Source: Halobacillus halophilus DSM 2266 (lineage in GTDB: Bacteria; Bacillota; Bacilli; Bacillales; Halobacillaceae). From it: a DNA stretch of 64,000 bases. Position 1 is the stretch's first letter. Each line of letters begins with the position of its first letter. The stretch is from the NCBI RefSeq assembly GCF_000284515.1, contig NC_017668.1, positions 248,001 through 312,000 on the forward strand, given 5' to 3'. Below the pieces are notes generated by a model, which ran no database searches, was not told where the DNA came from, and saw only the letters and a list, made by a program, of their open reading frames with translations. The translations under genes were made by a program, and so were the position numbers. Of the stretch, positions 16,192-24,578 are shown one piece after another.

Positions 16192-16620
16192 TTAGCAGTA
16201 TTGATTATAGGAAGATGTTAAGTTCTCTACAATCTCTTCTACTTCATAATCTTCAATTTCTTCCCGGGGGATGAAATGAAGAACCTGTCCATCTTTTAGT
16301 AAAGCCATAGATGGAGATGAAGGCTCATAGCCTTCTAAATATTCTCTCATTCGTGAGGTTGCTTCACGATCCTGACCTGCAAATACGGTTACTAAATGAT
16401 CGGGTTTAGAATCATTAGTAAGAGACTCTCTTGCGGCCGGGCGAGCGAGACCTGCGGCACAGCCGCAGACGGAATTAATAACAACAAGCGAAGTTCCTTT
16501 TGTTGATGCAATGAATTCATCTACTTCTTCTGGAGTTGTTAATTCTGTGAAGCCTGCATTGGTTAATTCATCTCTCATTGGTTGGGAAATTTCTTTCATA
16601 TATGCTTCATATGGATTCAT
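16192..16620 (-). CDS. brxA: bacilliredoxin (BrxA/YphP family)
   Basis: Thioredoxin-fold protein that removes bacillithiol from S-bacillithiolated proteins under oxidative stress. 142 residues with the CGC active site at 52-54 in INSVCGCAAGLARPA and the family block VFAGQDREATSRMREYLEGYEPSSPSMALL. It looks closer to YphP (BrxA) than to YqiW (BrxB). It lies 11 nt downstream of the CvfC gene on the same strand, consistent with an operon; yphP and ypgR are also near each other in B. subtilis (from memory). Confidence 0.92.
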   Translation of the reverse strand: MNPYEAYMKEISQPMRDELTNAGFTELTTPEEVDEFIASTKGTSLVVINSVCGCAAGLARPAARESLTNDSKPDHLVTVFAGQDREATSRMREYLEGYEPSSPSMALLKDGQVLHFIPREEIEDYEVEEIVENLTSSYNQYC

Positions 16621-16631
16621 AAATAATCCTC

Positions 16632-17780
16632 CTATTTTGGTTTTTGTTTAGTGGCCTGGGTCATTTGGTGCCAAACAGACCCTTTGGCGTCTTCGCCACC
16701 TTCAATTCTTTCTATGGCCATATTAATTTGCATTTTTACTTCAAACTCAGGATCATCTGCTGCTTTCCTTAAAGCAGGAAGTGAAGTTTCATCTCCTAGT
16801 TCATATAAGAACATAGCCGCACGCCAGCGAACAATCTTACTAGGATCAGCCAGTGAATCAATCATTCGCGGCATAGCTTCTTTAAATCCTAAATCTGAAA
16901 TACAATCCCCCGCTGTCCGCCTTACGGTAACGGACTTATCATTCAATGCTTTATAAAGGAAGGGGAGTGTCTCCATTTCCTCTATCATACCAAGGTAGGC
17001 AGCAGCTAACCTGCGAATGGAGGCTTTACTGTCATCCAAAGCCTTATCTAAAATGGCGTAGTCCTCGGCGGTAGGGTTCATACGATCGAGTGCTGCATAA
17101 CGTACTTTCCAATCGTCATGATCCAACGTTTCAAGTGTAATTCTCGACTTCATATCCGTCGTTTCCACATAGTCCGCTTCCTGATCAAACGCTTGTTTAA
17201 CCAGTGAATCGAGTCGTTCTTGATCGTAACTTGCCGAAATTTCTTCCTTAACTTGCTCCCCAATCTCTGAAGTGTCTCCGAAACGCGGGCTCTGTTCTGC
17301 CCACTTGCGTTCCATGATCATATTTGGGGAGGCTGGGGATGCTTTCATTGCAGCCTCCATAAATCTTTCCGGAAGACCGACACGCTTCTCTTCTTCGCCT
17401 TCTTGAAGCTTTACTTGCATAGGAATACCACGGAACATTTGAGTAAATACTTTAACTTCACCAAATGTATCTTCGGGAGTGTCCGAGGATTCACTTTCAT
17501 TGAGAGCCTCAATTTCAGAAGATGAGCCAAGGGTTTTTCTTACTTCTGGCAGTATCTGCTCCCACGAGATTTTTGCGTTTCGCTCCAGGGCAATAAAATC
17601 CGTCACATGGTAAAGTCCCTTTACCCCCTCAATCTCGAATAATCTTTTTATAAAATCCGGGGCGCTGTCCAAATCGTCCCCCTTCTTATAGTTATGAGTT
17701 TCACCTTCAGGTAAGTGCTCATTAAGATTGATTTTCATTGAGTTTGGGCTGGGCGTTGGTTCAATTGATACAATCTTCAT
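16632..17780 (-). CDS. cvfC: conserved virulence factor C family protein (NifU-N plus HEAT repeats)
   Basis: 382 residues. Residues 1-90 match the N-terminal scaffold domain of Nfu/NifU (SIEPTPSPNSMKINLN and FEIEGVKGLYHVTDFIALER). Residues about 210-365 form tandem HEAT-type helical repeats (DDWKVRYAALDRM, SKASIRRLAAAYLG, KSVTVRRTAGDCISDLG, PSKIVRWRAAMFLYELGD). Family members are S. aureus CvfC and B. subtilis YpgR; a role in iron-sulfur handling or protein scaffolding is an inference from the domains. First gene of the CvfC-bacilliredoxin operon; GGAGGGAGAATCGAA precedes the ATG. Confidence 0.88.
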   Translation of the reverse strand: MKIVSIEPTPSPNSMKINLNEHLPEGETHNYKKGDDLDSAPDFIKRLFEIEGVKGLYHVTDFIALERNAKISWEQILPEVRKTLGSSSEIEALNESESSDTPEDTFGEVKVFTQMFRGIPMQVKLQEGEEEKRVGLPERFMEAAMKASPASPNMIMERKWAEQSPRFGDTSEIGEQVKEEISASYDQERLDSLVKQAFDQEADYVETTDMKSRITLETLDHDDWKVRYAALDRMNPTAEDYAILDKALDDSKASIRRLAAAYLGMIEEMETLPFLYKALNDKSVTVRRTAGDCISDLGFKEAMPRMIDSLADPSKIVRWRAAMFLYELGDETSLPALRKAADDPEFEVKMQINMAIERIEGGEDAKGSVWHQMTQATKQKPK

Positions 17781-18079
17781 TTCGATTCTCCCTCCATACT
17801 CCGTTAAGTTCTAGTTTATCAAAAATAAGAAACTCCATCCATTGTTAAGAAGGAAAGTGGAGTTGAGTAGAAGGGAAGATCAAGAGGATATGTCTAGCCA
17901 AGGGGGTTGAGCTGTATAAATGTGAATGTATCCAGAAGTAGAAAAAAGAGCTGGGATGCAGTAAACCACGAAATTTCCCGGGAAATATCCCTGAAGTTCT
18001 GTAAAAAATTATAAAAATGTGAAACAACTTGTCTTTTTTTACGTAGTAGAAAAGTGAGAATAATTAAGGAGGGGTTCAA

Positions 18080-19000
18080 TTGTCTCAATCTGTCATGCAG
18101 TTGAAGAATGTTAGTAAAACAATAAAAAACAAACAGATTATTAAAGGGCTCGATTTTGAAATTTACAGCGGAGAAGTATTCGGGTTCCTAGGTCCTAATG
18201 GAGCAGGTAAAACAACCACGATTCGAATGATGGTGGGGTTAATGGATATGACGAACGGAGACGTAATCATACAGGGCCACAGTGTTAATAAGGATTTTAA
18301 AAAAGCTATTCGCCACGTCGGCGGAATTGTAGAAAATCCGGAAATGTATCCTTTCATGAGTGGTCGGAAAAACTTATTGCACTATTCCCGTATGATTCCC
18401 GGAATTACAGAAGAACGAATACAGGAGGTCACTCGCCTGGTTGGACTTGAAAGCAGAATCAAGGACAAAGTAGGTAAATATTCATTAGGAATGAGGCAGC
18501 GTCTCGGAATTGCGCAGGCACTCTTACATAGCCCATCCATTCTTATTTTAGATGAACCTACTAATGGCCTGGATCCTGCAGGGATTCGAGAGGTAAGAGC
18601 GTATATTCGACGCATGGCTGCCGAAGAAGGTGTCGCAGTGATTGTTTCAAGTCATATCCTTTCAGAGATGGAAATGATGTGTGACAGGATTGGAATTATC
18701 AAAAATGGAGAATTAATTTCCATACAATCTGTGGAAGACGCTTTGCAACAAACAGATACAAAGGAGGTTTCGATTGAAGCCTCTCCTATTAACCGTGCCC
18801 GGGAATTCGTGGAGCAAAAGCTGGACTCGCCTGTCCAGGTGAATAGTAACACATTAACCTTCAGCAGTACACGTGAAGAAATACCAGGAATTATAAGCGG
18901 ACTGGTTAAAGAGGGGATAGATATTTACAGTGTGCATGTCAATCGATCGACATTAGAAGACAAATTCCTGGACTTGATAGGAGAGAATTCCATTGAATAA
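18080..19000 (+). CDS. ABC transporter ATP-binding protein (BcrA/ABC-2 type)
   Basis: 306-residue ATPase starting at TTG, placed 8 nt after AAGGAGGGG. Walker A GPNGAGKT, signature SLGMRQRLGIAQALLHS, Walker B ILILDEPTNGLDPAG and the switch histidine in SSHILSEMEM are intact. The C-terminal extension of about 90 residues is typical of BcrA-like exporters. It overlaps the permease gene by 8 nt. It likely exports an antimicrobial peptide, lipid or unknown compound. Confidence 0.93.
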   Translation: MSQSVMQLKNVSKTIKNKQIIKGLDFEIYSGEVFGFLGPNGAGKTTTIRMMVGLMDMTNGDVIIQGHSVNKDFKKAIRHVGGIVENPEMYPFMSGRKNLLHYSRMIPGITEERIQEVTRLVGLESRIKDKVGKYSLGMRQRLGIAQALLHSPSILILDEPTNGLDPAGIREVRAYIRRMAAEEGVAVIVSSHILSEMEMMCDRIGIIKNGELISIQSVEDALQQTDTKEVSIEASPINRAREFVEQKLDSPVQVNSNTLTFSSTREEIPGIISGLVKEGIDIYSVHVNRSTLEDKFLDLIGENSIE

Positions 19001-19970
19001 CTTTATACAATTAGTACGAAATGAACAAATGAAGCTTTATTCTCAAATCGCAACTTGGATTATGCTGATTATACTTGGGGTATTGGTTATTGGGTTCGGT
19101 GTACTTATGAAAGTTGATAATACGATGATTAGTGGAGAGGGACCCACAGGGGAAAACTGGAAGCAGGAATTACAGGAGCAGAATACGCAGTTGAAAGAGC
19201 AGCAGCAAGGGGCGCCGAGTCCAGGTGAAGAAAGGGAACAAATTCAGTATCCCGCTTACACAGACATTGAAATGAATCAGTACCGCATTCAAAACGATAT
19301 TAAACCTTCCGGATATGATGTTTGGGACTTTTTGCAAACCAACCGAAGTTTAATATCCATTATCAGTTTGTTTACCATTATCGTTGCTGCCGGCATGATA
19401 GCTAATGAGTTTAAGTGGGGAACTATAAAACTCTTACTGATTAGACCTATTTCCAGAACCAAAATCTTGCTGTCCAAATATGTTTCTGTGCTCTTGTTTG
19501 CTGGGATGATGCTTCTTTGTTTATATGCTCTGTCATTTATCGTGGGGGCCGCACTTTTCGGTGTTGACAGCATTTCTCAGACTTATTTGTTTCGGCAGGC
19601 CGGAGAGATACAGGAAGCGTCGATTTTTCAGCACACCGTTTCTATGTATTTACTTAGTTCGGTCAACTTGTTATTGATGGCAACTTTCGCTTTCATGATT
19701 TCCGCGGTCTTTAGAAATAGTTCGTTGGCCATAGGTGTTGCTATCTTCTTAATGATGGCTGGTAACTCCATTGTGCTCTTTTTAATGGAAAGAGAATGGG
19801 CCAAATATATCTTGTTTGCCAATACGGATTTAACGATGTATTTAGAAGGAAACCCTATGTTCAATGAGCAAACAGCAGGGTTTTCTGTGGCTGTGTTACT
19901 CGTGTACTATGTAATTTTTGTTATACTTGCCTGGGTCTTCTTTACAAAAAGAGATGTGGCAAGCAATTAA
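18993..19970 (+). CDS. ABC-2 type permease
   Basis: 325 residues, TTG start after TAGGAGAG within the end of the ATPase gene. TM1 is near residues 18-40; then comes a large extracellular hydrophilic segment of roughly 90 residues rich in Gln and Glu, then five more TM helices, with the EFKWGTIKLLLIRPISRTKILLSKY cytosolic coupling helix typical of ABC-2 permeases. It forms a transporter with the preceding ATPase. Confidence 0.9.
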   Translation: MNNFIQLVRNEQMKLYSQIATWIMLIILGVLVIGFGVLMKVDNTMISGEGPTGENWKQELQEQNTQLKEQQQGAPSPGEEREQIQYPAYTDIEMNQYRIQNDIKPSGYDVWDFLQTNRSLISIISLFTIIVAAGMIANEFKWGTIKLLLIRPISRTKILLSKYVSVLLFAGMMLLCLYALSFIVGAALFGVDSISQTYLFRQAGEIQEASIFQHTVSMYLLSSVNLLLMATFAFMISAVFRNSSLAIGVAIFLMMAGNSIVLFLMEREWAKYILFANTDLTMYLEGNPMFNEQTAGFSVAVLLVYYVIFVILAWVFFTKRDVASN

Positions 19971-19991
19971 ATAAATAAAGGAGAGATAGGA

Positions 19992-20444
19992 ATGAAACGA
20001 ACAGCTGAAATCGTACTTACTGTTATTGGAATTGTATTGTATGGTCTGCCTATTCTGTTGAGCGGTATTTTCTTAAGTAATAAAGATAACCCTCAATTCA
20101 GGCAGGAACTGGAGAACATGATGAATTCGTCTCCGGAAATGCAGGGGAACGGGGCAATTAATGTTAATCAGATGCTTGATGCTATGGGAACCTTTACGAT
20201 GGTCGTCATGGTCGCCGCTCTAGTGGCGATTGCTTTAGGAATTTTATCAATTGTATTTCTTAAAGGAGATAAAAAACCAAAGGCAGCGGGCATTATTTTA
20301 ATTGTAACAGCGATTATTATGACATTTGGAACAGTAGGACTTGGTATATTTGCAGGTGTGGCTTACTTAATAGCAGGTATTGTCGCACTGGTTAGAAAAT
20401 CAAAAAAACCTACAGATGGAGAAACTAGTATTGAGAGTTATTAA
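19992..20444 (+). CDS. DUF4064-type membrane protein
   Basis: 150 residues with an N-terminal TM segment (TAEIVLTVIGIVLYGLPILLSGIFL), an extracellular loop, and three more TM segments ending in a short Lys-rich tail. The pattern fits DUF4064 proteins, whose function is unknown. It lies 21 nt behind the permease with its own AAGGAGAG, so it is the third gene of the ABC exporter operon. Confidence 0.72.
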   Translation: MKRTAEIVLTVIGIVLYGLPILLSGIFLSNKDNPQFRQELENMMNSSPEMQGNGAINVNQMLDAMGTFTMVVMVAALVAIALGILSIVFLKGDKKPKAAGIILIVTAIIMTFGTVGLGIFAGVAYLIAGIVALVRKSKKPTDGETSIESY

Positions 20445-20452
20445 CGTGAATA

Positions 20453-20488
20453 AAAAGGAGCAGGGCTTAAAGTCCTGTTCTTTCTTTA
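20453..20488 (+). terminator. terminator of ABC exporter operon
   Basis: GGAGCAGG / CCTGTTCT imperfect stem followed by a T-rich tract. Confidence 0.65.
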
Positions 20489-20526
20489 GTTTACGAGCCT
20501 TTTCAAGGAGATAACATTCTCGTTTT

Positions 20527-20643
20527 TTGCATTTAACGGCCGTGGAAGATGCTTTTGATGCTATGTCTTCTGACCATATCGACAGGGATGCGGCGGATAA
20601 AGTTCTTTTAAGTATTGAAAAAGAAAAAGGAATTTGTTCTTAG
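20527..20643 (+). pseudogene. short coding-like remnant or small ORF
   Basis: An open frame of 38 codons (TTG start; GTG alternative at 20542) with residues such as VEDAFDAMSSDHIDRDAADKV, whose amino-acid make-up looks protein-like. AAGGAG at about 20505 is too far upstream to be a clear ribosome site. I do not recognise it; it may be the decayed end of a gene. The rest of 20445-20749 holds only terminators. Confidence 0.22.
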
Positions 20644-20713
20644 AGATGAGGAGTAAACAGAAAGGTTTACAAAAGCAAGGGGTGGATCAATAAATGTTGT
20701 GGCTGTACATATG

Positions 20714-20748
20714 AAAAAAAACACTGGATTGACCAGCGTTTTTTTTTA
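20714..20748. terminator. bidirectional terminator
   Basis: An A-run, then the ACACTGG / CCAGCGT stem with an ATTGA loop, then eight T. It serves the minus-strand zinc-finger gene and possibly plus-strand readthrough. Confidence 0.85.
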
Positions 20749-20749
20749 G

Positions 20750-20923
20750 TTAATCCAGGTATCGATTCATTTCATCAACGTTGGCGGGTTCCCTATTATA
20801 AACTGATCCCTCTTGAGACATAAAACCACTACCTCCACAGATTTTACAAGTATATTTCCACTCTTCATCATCCATGAGCAAACCTTCTCCGCCACAAGCA
20901 AGGCAAACTTGATCTCTCGGCAT
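20750..20923 (-). CDS. small double-CxxC zinc-finger protein
   Basis: 57 residues. It contains two CxxCxGxG-like knuckles, CLACGGEG and CKICGGSG, separated by 15 residues, the pattern of a DnaJ-type zinc-binding fold. The start is the third in-frame candidate (ATG at 20923), because AGGAG lies 7 nt from it and only 1 nt from the preceding ATG. Function unknown. It is divergent from the FNT transporter gene. Confidence 0.7.
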   Translation of the reverse strand: MPRDQVCLACGGEGLLMDDEEWKYTCKICGGSGFMSQEGSVYNREPANVDEMNRYLD

Positions 20924-21044
20924 ATCCATACTCCTTTGCAAAATTACGATTTACTCTTAATGTGTACCACTACCATAAAAGTTATTCTGAGTAGGATTAT
21001 TGGGGGGAGATAATGGGAATAGCACAATCATTGGAGGGATACAT

Positions 21045-21950
21045 GTGGCTAATAATGACAATAGGCTAGAAGAAGAACACGAAACTAAAGAAACAGACAC
21101 TTCTTCCAATGGCAAGATTGATCGGCCCGGTCGGCAATTTTATATTCCATCTCAAATTGTAGATGAGTTTGGGGAAAAAGGTCGGGACCATTTAAATAAA
21201 CCATTCAGAGCCCAATTTTTACTTGCGATCACAGCAGGATCGTTTATGACATTTGGGGCAATATTTTCAGTATTGCTTGCTATGGGCGTTGAAACGCAGG
21301 GCGTTTATCATCTGCTCTCCGGATTGGGGTTTGCTGCTGGTTATGCAATGGTGTTCATTTCCGGTTCCGTATTATTTACAGAAATCAACGTACTTCTCCC
21401 TTCTTATCTTTTTAATAAAGCGGGTTTAATGAAAGCCAATATTTATAAATTCTGGGCCTCTGCTTATATAGGGAATATACTTGGGGCATTTATGGTGGCA
21501 GGTCTGATACAACTTTCAGCATCATTATCAGATCCATTCTACAGCGAGCTTTCGTTATATTTAGATAAGAAAATGAAGTTTATGGATCACGGAATTAAAG
21601 GTTGGTTTGAAATATTAGTCTCAGGTATTATAGCCAACTGGTTAATCGGGATGGCAGCCTTTCTGACTACGGCAGCTCGTGATATAACAGGTAAGTTCCT
21701 GGGAACCATGCTCCCGGTTATCTTATTCGTGGCCGGTAACTTCCAGCACAGTGCTGCTAACATGGGCTATTTTAGTATGGGTATATTATCTTCAGATAAG
21801 TATGAATGGTACGAATACATCTTTTTCAACCTTATACCAGCAAGTATAGGTAACCTGATTGGCGGCGGAATTCTCGTTTCTCTATTGTTTTCATACGCTT
21901 ACAAAGAAGATATTCAGACATCCTTAGGAAAACCAAAAGCAAGAAAATAG
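21045..21950 (+). CDS. formate/nitrite transporter family protein
   Basis: 301 residues, FNT-fold pentameric channel for small monovalent anions (formate, nitrite, hydrosulfide). Six TM segments follow a hydrophilic N-terminal extension of about 60 residues. FNT features include FLLAITAGSFMTFGAIFSVLL, GYAMVFISGSVLFTEIN and the central AGNFQHSAANMGYFSMG. The GTG at 21045 is preferred, 6 nt after TTGGAGGGA. The nearby ATG at 21043 is out of frame. The charged N-terminal extension is longer than in FocA. Confidence 0.87.
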   Translation: MANNDNRLEEEHETKETDTSSNGKIDRPGRQFYIPSQIVDEFGEKGRDHLNKPFRAQFLLAITAGSFMTFGAIFSVLLAMGVETQGVYHLLSGLGFAAGYAMVFISGSVLFTEINVLLPSYLFNKAGLMKANIYKFWASAYIGNILGAFMVAGLIQLSASLSDPFYSELSLYLDKKMKFMDHGIKGWFEILVSGIIANWLIGMAAFLTTAARDITGKFLGTMLPVILFVAGNFQHSAANMGYFSMGILSSDKYEWYEYIFFNLIPASIGNLIGGGILVSLLFSYAYKEDIQTSLGKPKARK

Positions 21951-21958
21951 TTATATCA

Positions 21959-21999
21959 ATACCTCAGGTCATCCATAATATGGATGACCTAAGGTGGAT
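21959..21999. repeat. palindromic repeat R1
   Basis: CCTCAGGTCATCCAT / ATGGATGACCTAAGG inverted arms with a 3-nt loop (one mismatch). It lies behind the FNT gene, where it may act as a weak terminator. Related to R2-R5. Confidence 0.85.
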
Positions 22000-22022
22000 A
22001 AAAAAGTAAAGGGGGTTTGAGA

Positions 22023-22715
22023 GTGAAGCAAATCCTTGCTATGGGCGGTGGGGGATTTTCTATGGAAGATGATAATCCTGGGCTTGATCAATACATATTA
22101 AGACAGTCAGATGCAAATAAGCCTTCTATTTGTTTTATCCCTACAGCAAGTGGGGATGGAGATGAGTATATTGAAAAGTTTTATCGTTTTTTTGAGAAAG
22201 AAGATTGTAATCCAAGTCATTTGGCATTATTTAATCCTCCCCATAACCTGAGGGATTTTGTATTAGACAAAGATATTCTTTACGTCGGCGGGGGTTCGAC
22301 TAAAAACATGCTGGCGCTGTGGAGAGAGTGGGGACTAGAACAAATCATCAGAGAAGCCTGGGAACAAGGCACTGTCCTGGCGGGTTTGAGTGCAGGGGCT
22401 ATCTGCTGGTTTCAACAAGGATTGACGGACTCTTATGGCGACAAACTAAGGCCGCTTGATTGTTTGGGCATTATTGAAGGGAGCTGTTGTCCCCATTATG
22501 ACGGAGAAATCAACCGACGTAAGGCTTATATAGAGTATATTACAAATGCGGAAATAAAACCGGGTTACGCACTGGATGATGGAGCAGCACTTCATATCGT
22601 GGATGCTAAAGTACATAAAGCAATTAGTTCCAGAAGAAGTGCGCAAGCCTACTACGTTTACAATAAAGACGGCACAGCCGTAGAAGAAAATATTCCGATT
22701 ACTTATTTATCCTAA
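22023..22715 (+). CDS. peptidase E family (S51) serine peptidase
   Basis: 230 residues, alpha-aspartyl dipeptidase/peptidase E-like. The nucleophile elbow GLSAGAICWF, ICFIPTASGDGDEYIEKFY and the LYVGGGSTKNML loop mark the S51 family (serine in GLSAG). The GTG at 22023 is chosen because AAAGGGGG is 7 nt upstream; a TTG at 22017 is too close. It is probably cytoplasmic and cleaves small peptides. It is flanked on both sides by copies of the same palindromic repeat. Confidence 0.87.
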   Translation: MKQILAMGGGGFSMEDDNPGLDQYILRQSDANKPSICFIPTASGDGDEYIEKFYRFFEKEDCNPSHLALFNPPHNLRDFVLDKDILYVGGGSTKNMLALWREWGLEQIIREAWEQGTVLAGLSAGAICWFQQGLTDSYGDKLRPLDCLGIIEGSCCPHYDGEINRRKAYIEYITNAEIKPGYALDDGAALHIVDAKVHKAISSRRSAQAYYVYNKDGTAVEENIPITYLS

Positions 22716-22766
22716 AAAAAACCACCTCAGGTCATCCATAATTTGGATGACCTGAGGTGGTTTTAT
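22713..22766. repeat. palindromic repeat R2 (bidirectional terminator)
   Basis: ACCACCTCAGGTCATCCA / TGGATGACCTGAGGTGGT perfect arms with a short loop, flanked by A7 and T4. It lies between the convergent peptidase E and DinB genes and fits a terminator for the plus strand. Confidence 0.9.
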
Positions 22767-22774
22767 GTCTAACT

Positions 22775-23245
22775 TTATTCAAATAATAGGATTTCGGGAT
22801 CTTTCCGATAGGAGTGGACGAGCATCGCGTGAAGTTGTCCTCGATGATGATACATATGCGCAACGATTTGAAGAAGCCATTCATAACGGGTATAAGTTAC
22901 TCCCCACCATGAGACGGTTTCCGTATGAAGATCCTGCTCTGTATAATTCTCATATTGTGTTTTTAGTTGAGAAAAATGCTCGAATAGCCTTTCAAGAATC
23001 TCTTCTTTTGATTGTAAAGAATAGGATCGATAGAGGGCGTTCATTTCTTCTTCAGATGCACTCTCAGCAACTTTTCCATCAGCTGCCGGGATGATCGATA
23101 GGTGTTCCAATAGCTCTCCGATTGAATATTTCTCTTCAGTCGGCCGTAAAGCGAGTTCTTCCTCAGTTAATTGTCCAGCTATTTCAGAAATAGACGCAAT
23201 GACTACTTCTAATTGGTGAAAGGCGCTTTGACAATACATATTCAT
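22775..23245 (-). CDS. DinB superfamily protein
   Basis: 156-residue four-helix bundle of the DinB/YfiT type. The metal-binding pattern is seen as histidines in LLEHLSIIP and in the C-terminal HMYHHRGQLHAML. Members include bacillithiol-dependent and other thiol transferases; the specific reaction is not deducible. The ATG at 23245 is chosen with AGAGGTTGG upstream; the frame begins at a TTG at 23266. Confidence 0.83.
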   Translation of the reverse strand: MNMYCQSAFHQLEVVIASISEIAGQLTEEELALRPTEEKYSIGELLEHLSIIPAADGKVAESASEEEMNALYRSYSLQSKEEILERLFEHFSQLKTQYENYTEQDLHTETVSWWGVTYTRYEWLLQIVAHMYHHRGQLHAMLVHSYRKDPEILLFE

Positions 23246-23345
23246 ATTATCCAACCTCTTTTGCAAATATATTGTAACTTCATTTATTCTACACTGTTCT
23301 AATAAATTCCTTTAAAGGAAAAATAGTCTATATCTTTCTATTACA

Positions 23346-23375
23346 TAAAAAAGAAGCTGTCTACATTCAGCTTCT
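23346..23375 (-). terminator. terminator of AimR-like gene
   Basis: AGAAGCTG / CAGCTTCT with an 8-nt loop, followed on the minus strand by a T6 run. It overlaps the stop codon. Confidence 0.85.
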
Positions 23376-24402
23376 ATACGACTTTAAGAACCCGCTTCAT
23401 ATAATAATCTGGTAGCTGGGCAAAGAAAAGATCGTTGTATTCATTAATAAATCTGTTTTTTGCTTTACGCAAAAGTTGTAAATTCCTCTCCGCTAAACCT
23501 AGATAAGTTTGTTGGAAAGGAGTTAAAGAGGGTAATGCGGAAAGAATATCAATAGCTTCCTTTCGTTGACCGCGTGAAAGTAGTAAATGAGCATTTTCGG
23601 TTGGATCATTGGAAATAATTTGTTCAGACTTCTGATGAAACGCAGCAATAAATGGAATGGTATGATCACGGGTCACTTGAGACGCATGGGAATAACCATT
23701 AGTTTCGGCGATATTTATCGTCTTCTCGGCATAATCCATAGCTGCTTCGTAATTTTCAAAGCTATAGCATAAAGCAAGATTGTGGTGCATCATTATTTGT
23801 TTTCTTGGAGCAAGTCCGGCATTTATATACTTGTAGGCAAACTTCCTTGCCAGTACTAAATGATTGGCTTTCCAATAATGCTGGAACGTCAGTTCATCGA
23901 AACGCAGTTTCATGTAATAGTGAAACAGGGGTTCATTGATCGTAAATAAAGCGGTTTGAATTTCCTCAGTGAACTTATCCATTCCTGCATATTTCTTTGT
24001 ATCATAATGTGCATAAACAAGAAGGAAAAGATGAAGGCATTTGAGAGAAGGATGTTCGAAACAAAGCTCTTCAATGGACTTAATATCGTTAATACTTAAA
24101 GGTTGTTTTTTTCGATCCAGAATTATGCGGTAGAGCTTTGCAATGTCTTCATGCATATAATTTTCATTGAGGTGACCTTCAAGTTCCTCGAAAAAATCAT
24201 TCATATATAGGAATTCTGCTAAAGCTAATTGATCTTCTAACATGGAGGGCCTGGAGCGTTGACAGAAGAACCTGGTGAACTCTGTTGCTTCTATACTGTT
24301 TCTTTCTTTCAAATAATCATAATAAACCTGATAAACCGGGGACGTATGGTGAATATGGATGCTATTTAATTTAGCTGGTTGAATAACCTTGTGGATGTGC
24401 AT
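23374..24402 (-). CDS. AimR/Rap-like TPR peptide-receptor family protein
   Basis: 342 residues, all-helical, built of tetratricopeptide-like repeats. The block EPLFHYYMKLRFDELTFQHYW, then LARKFAYKYINAGLAPRKQIMMHHNLALCYSFENYEAAMDYAEKT, resembles the phage communication receptors of the AimR family (from memory). AimR proteins usually start with a helix-turn-helix of about 55 residues and are 370-400 long. Here the TPR region begins near residue 55 and no clear helix-turn-helix precedes it. No short secreted-peptide gene is visible in the 128 nt downstream, and no phage gene is near. GGGGGA lies before the ATG. Confidence 0.65.
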   Translation of the reverse strand: MHIHKVIQPAKLNSIHIHHTSPVYQVYYDYLKERNSIEATEFTRFFCQRSRPSMLEDQLALAEFLYMNDFFEELEGHLNENYMHEDIAKLYRIILDRKKQPLSINDIKSIEELCFEHPSLKCLHLFLLVYAHYDTKKYAGMDKFTEEIQTALFTINEPLFHYYMKLRFDELTFQHYWKANHLVLARKFAYKYINAGLAPRKQIMMHHNLALCYSFENYEAAMDYAEKTINIAETNGYSHASQVTRDHTIPFIAAFHQKSEQIISNDPTENAHLLLSRGQRKEAIDILSALPSLTPFQQTYLGLAERNLQLLRKAKNRFINEYNDLFFAQLPDYYMKRVLKVV

Positions 24403-24528
24403 GAATCCCCCGCCCTCATTTGTTTATTTACTTTATTATAGCTTTTTTTTAACGTAACTAAAAGTTTTGTGCCCAGATGATGGAAAAGAGGCGGGAGGCA
24501 CTTTTTACGAAAATATATAAATAAACCA

Positions 24529-24559
24529 TTGACCCTTACGCTGCGTCATACCATAGACT
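24529..24559 (+). promoter_or_regulatory. MerR-type promoter with 19-bp spacer
   Basis: TTGACC (24529-24534), a 19-bp spacer containing the dyad ACG-CTG-CGT, and TAGACT (24554-24559). Long spacers with an internal dyad are the hallmark of promoters twisted open by MerR regulators, so autoregulation by the following gene is likely. Confidence 0.75.
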
Positions 24560-24578
24560 TTGAATTGAGGTGATCGTC

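Noticed and set aside
22765-23094. 109-codon plus-strand frame opposite the DinB gene
   Set aside because: Shadow of the DinB gene. Its ATG sits at the foot of the R2 hairpin, with no real protein family.
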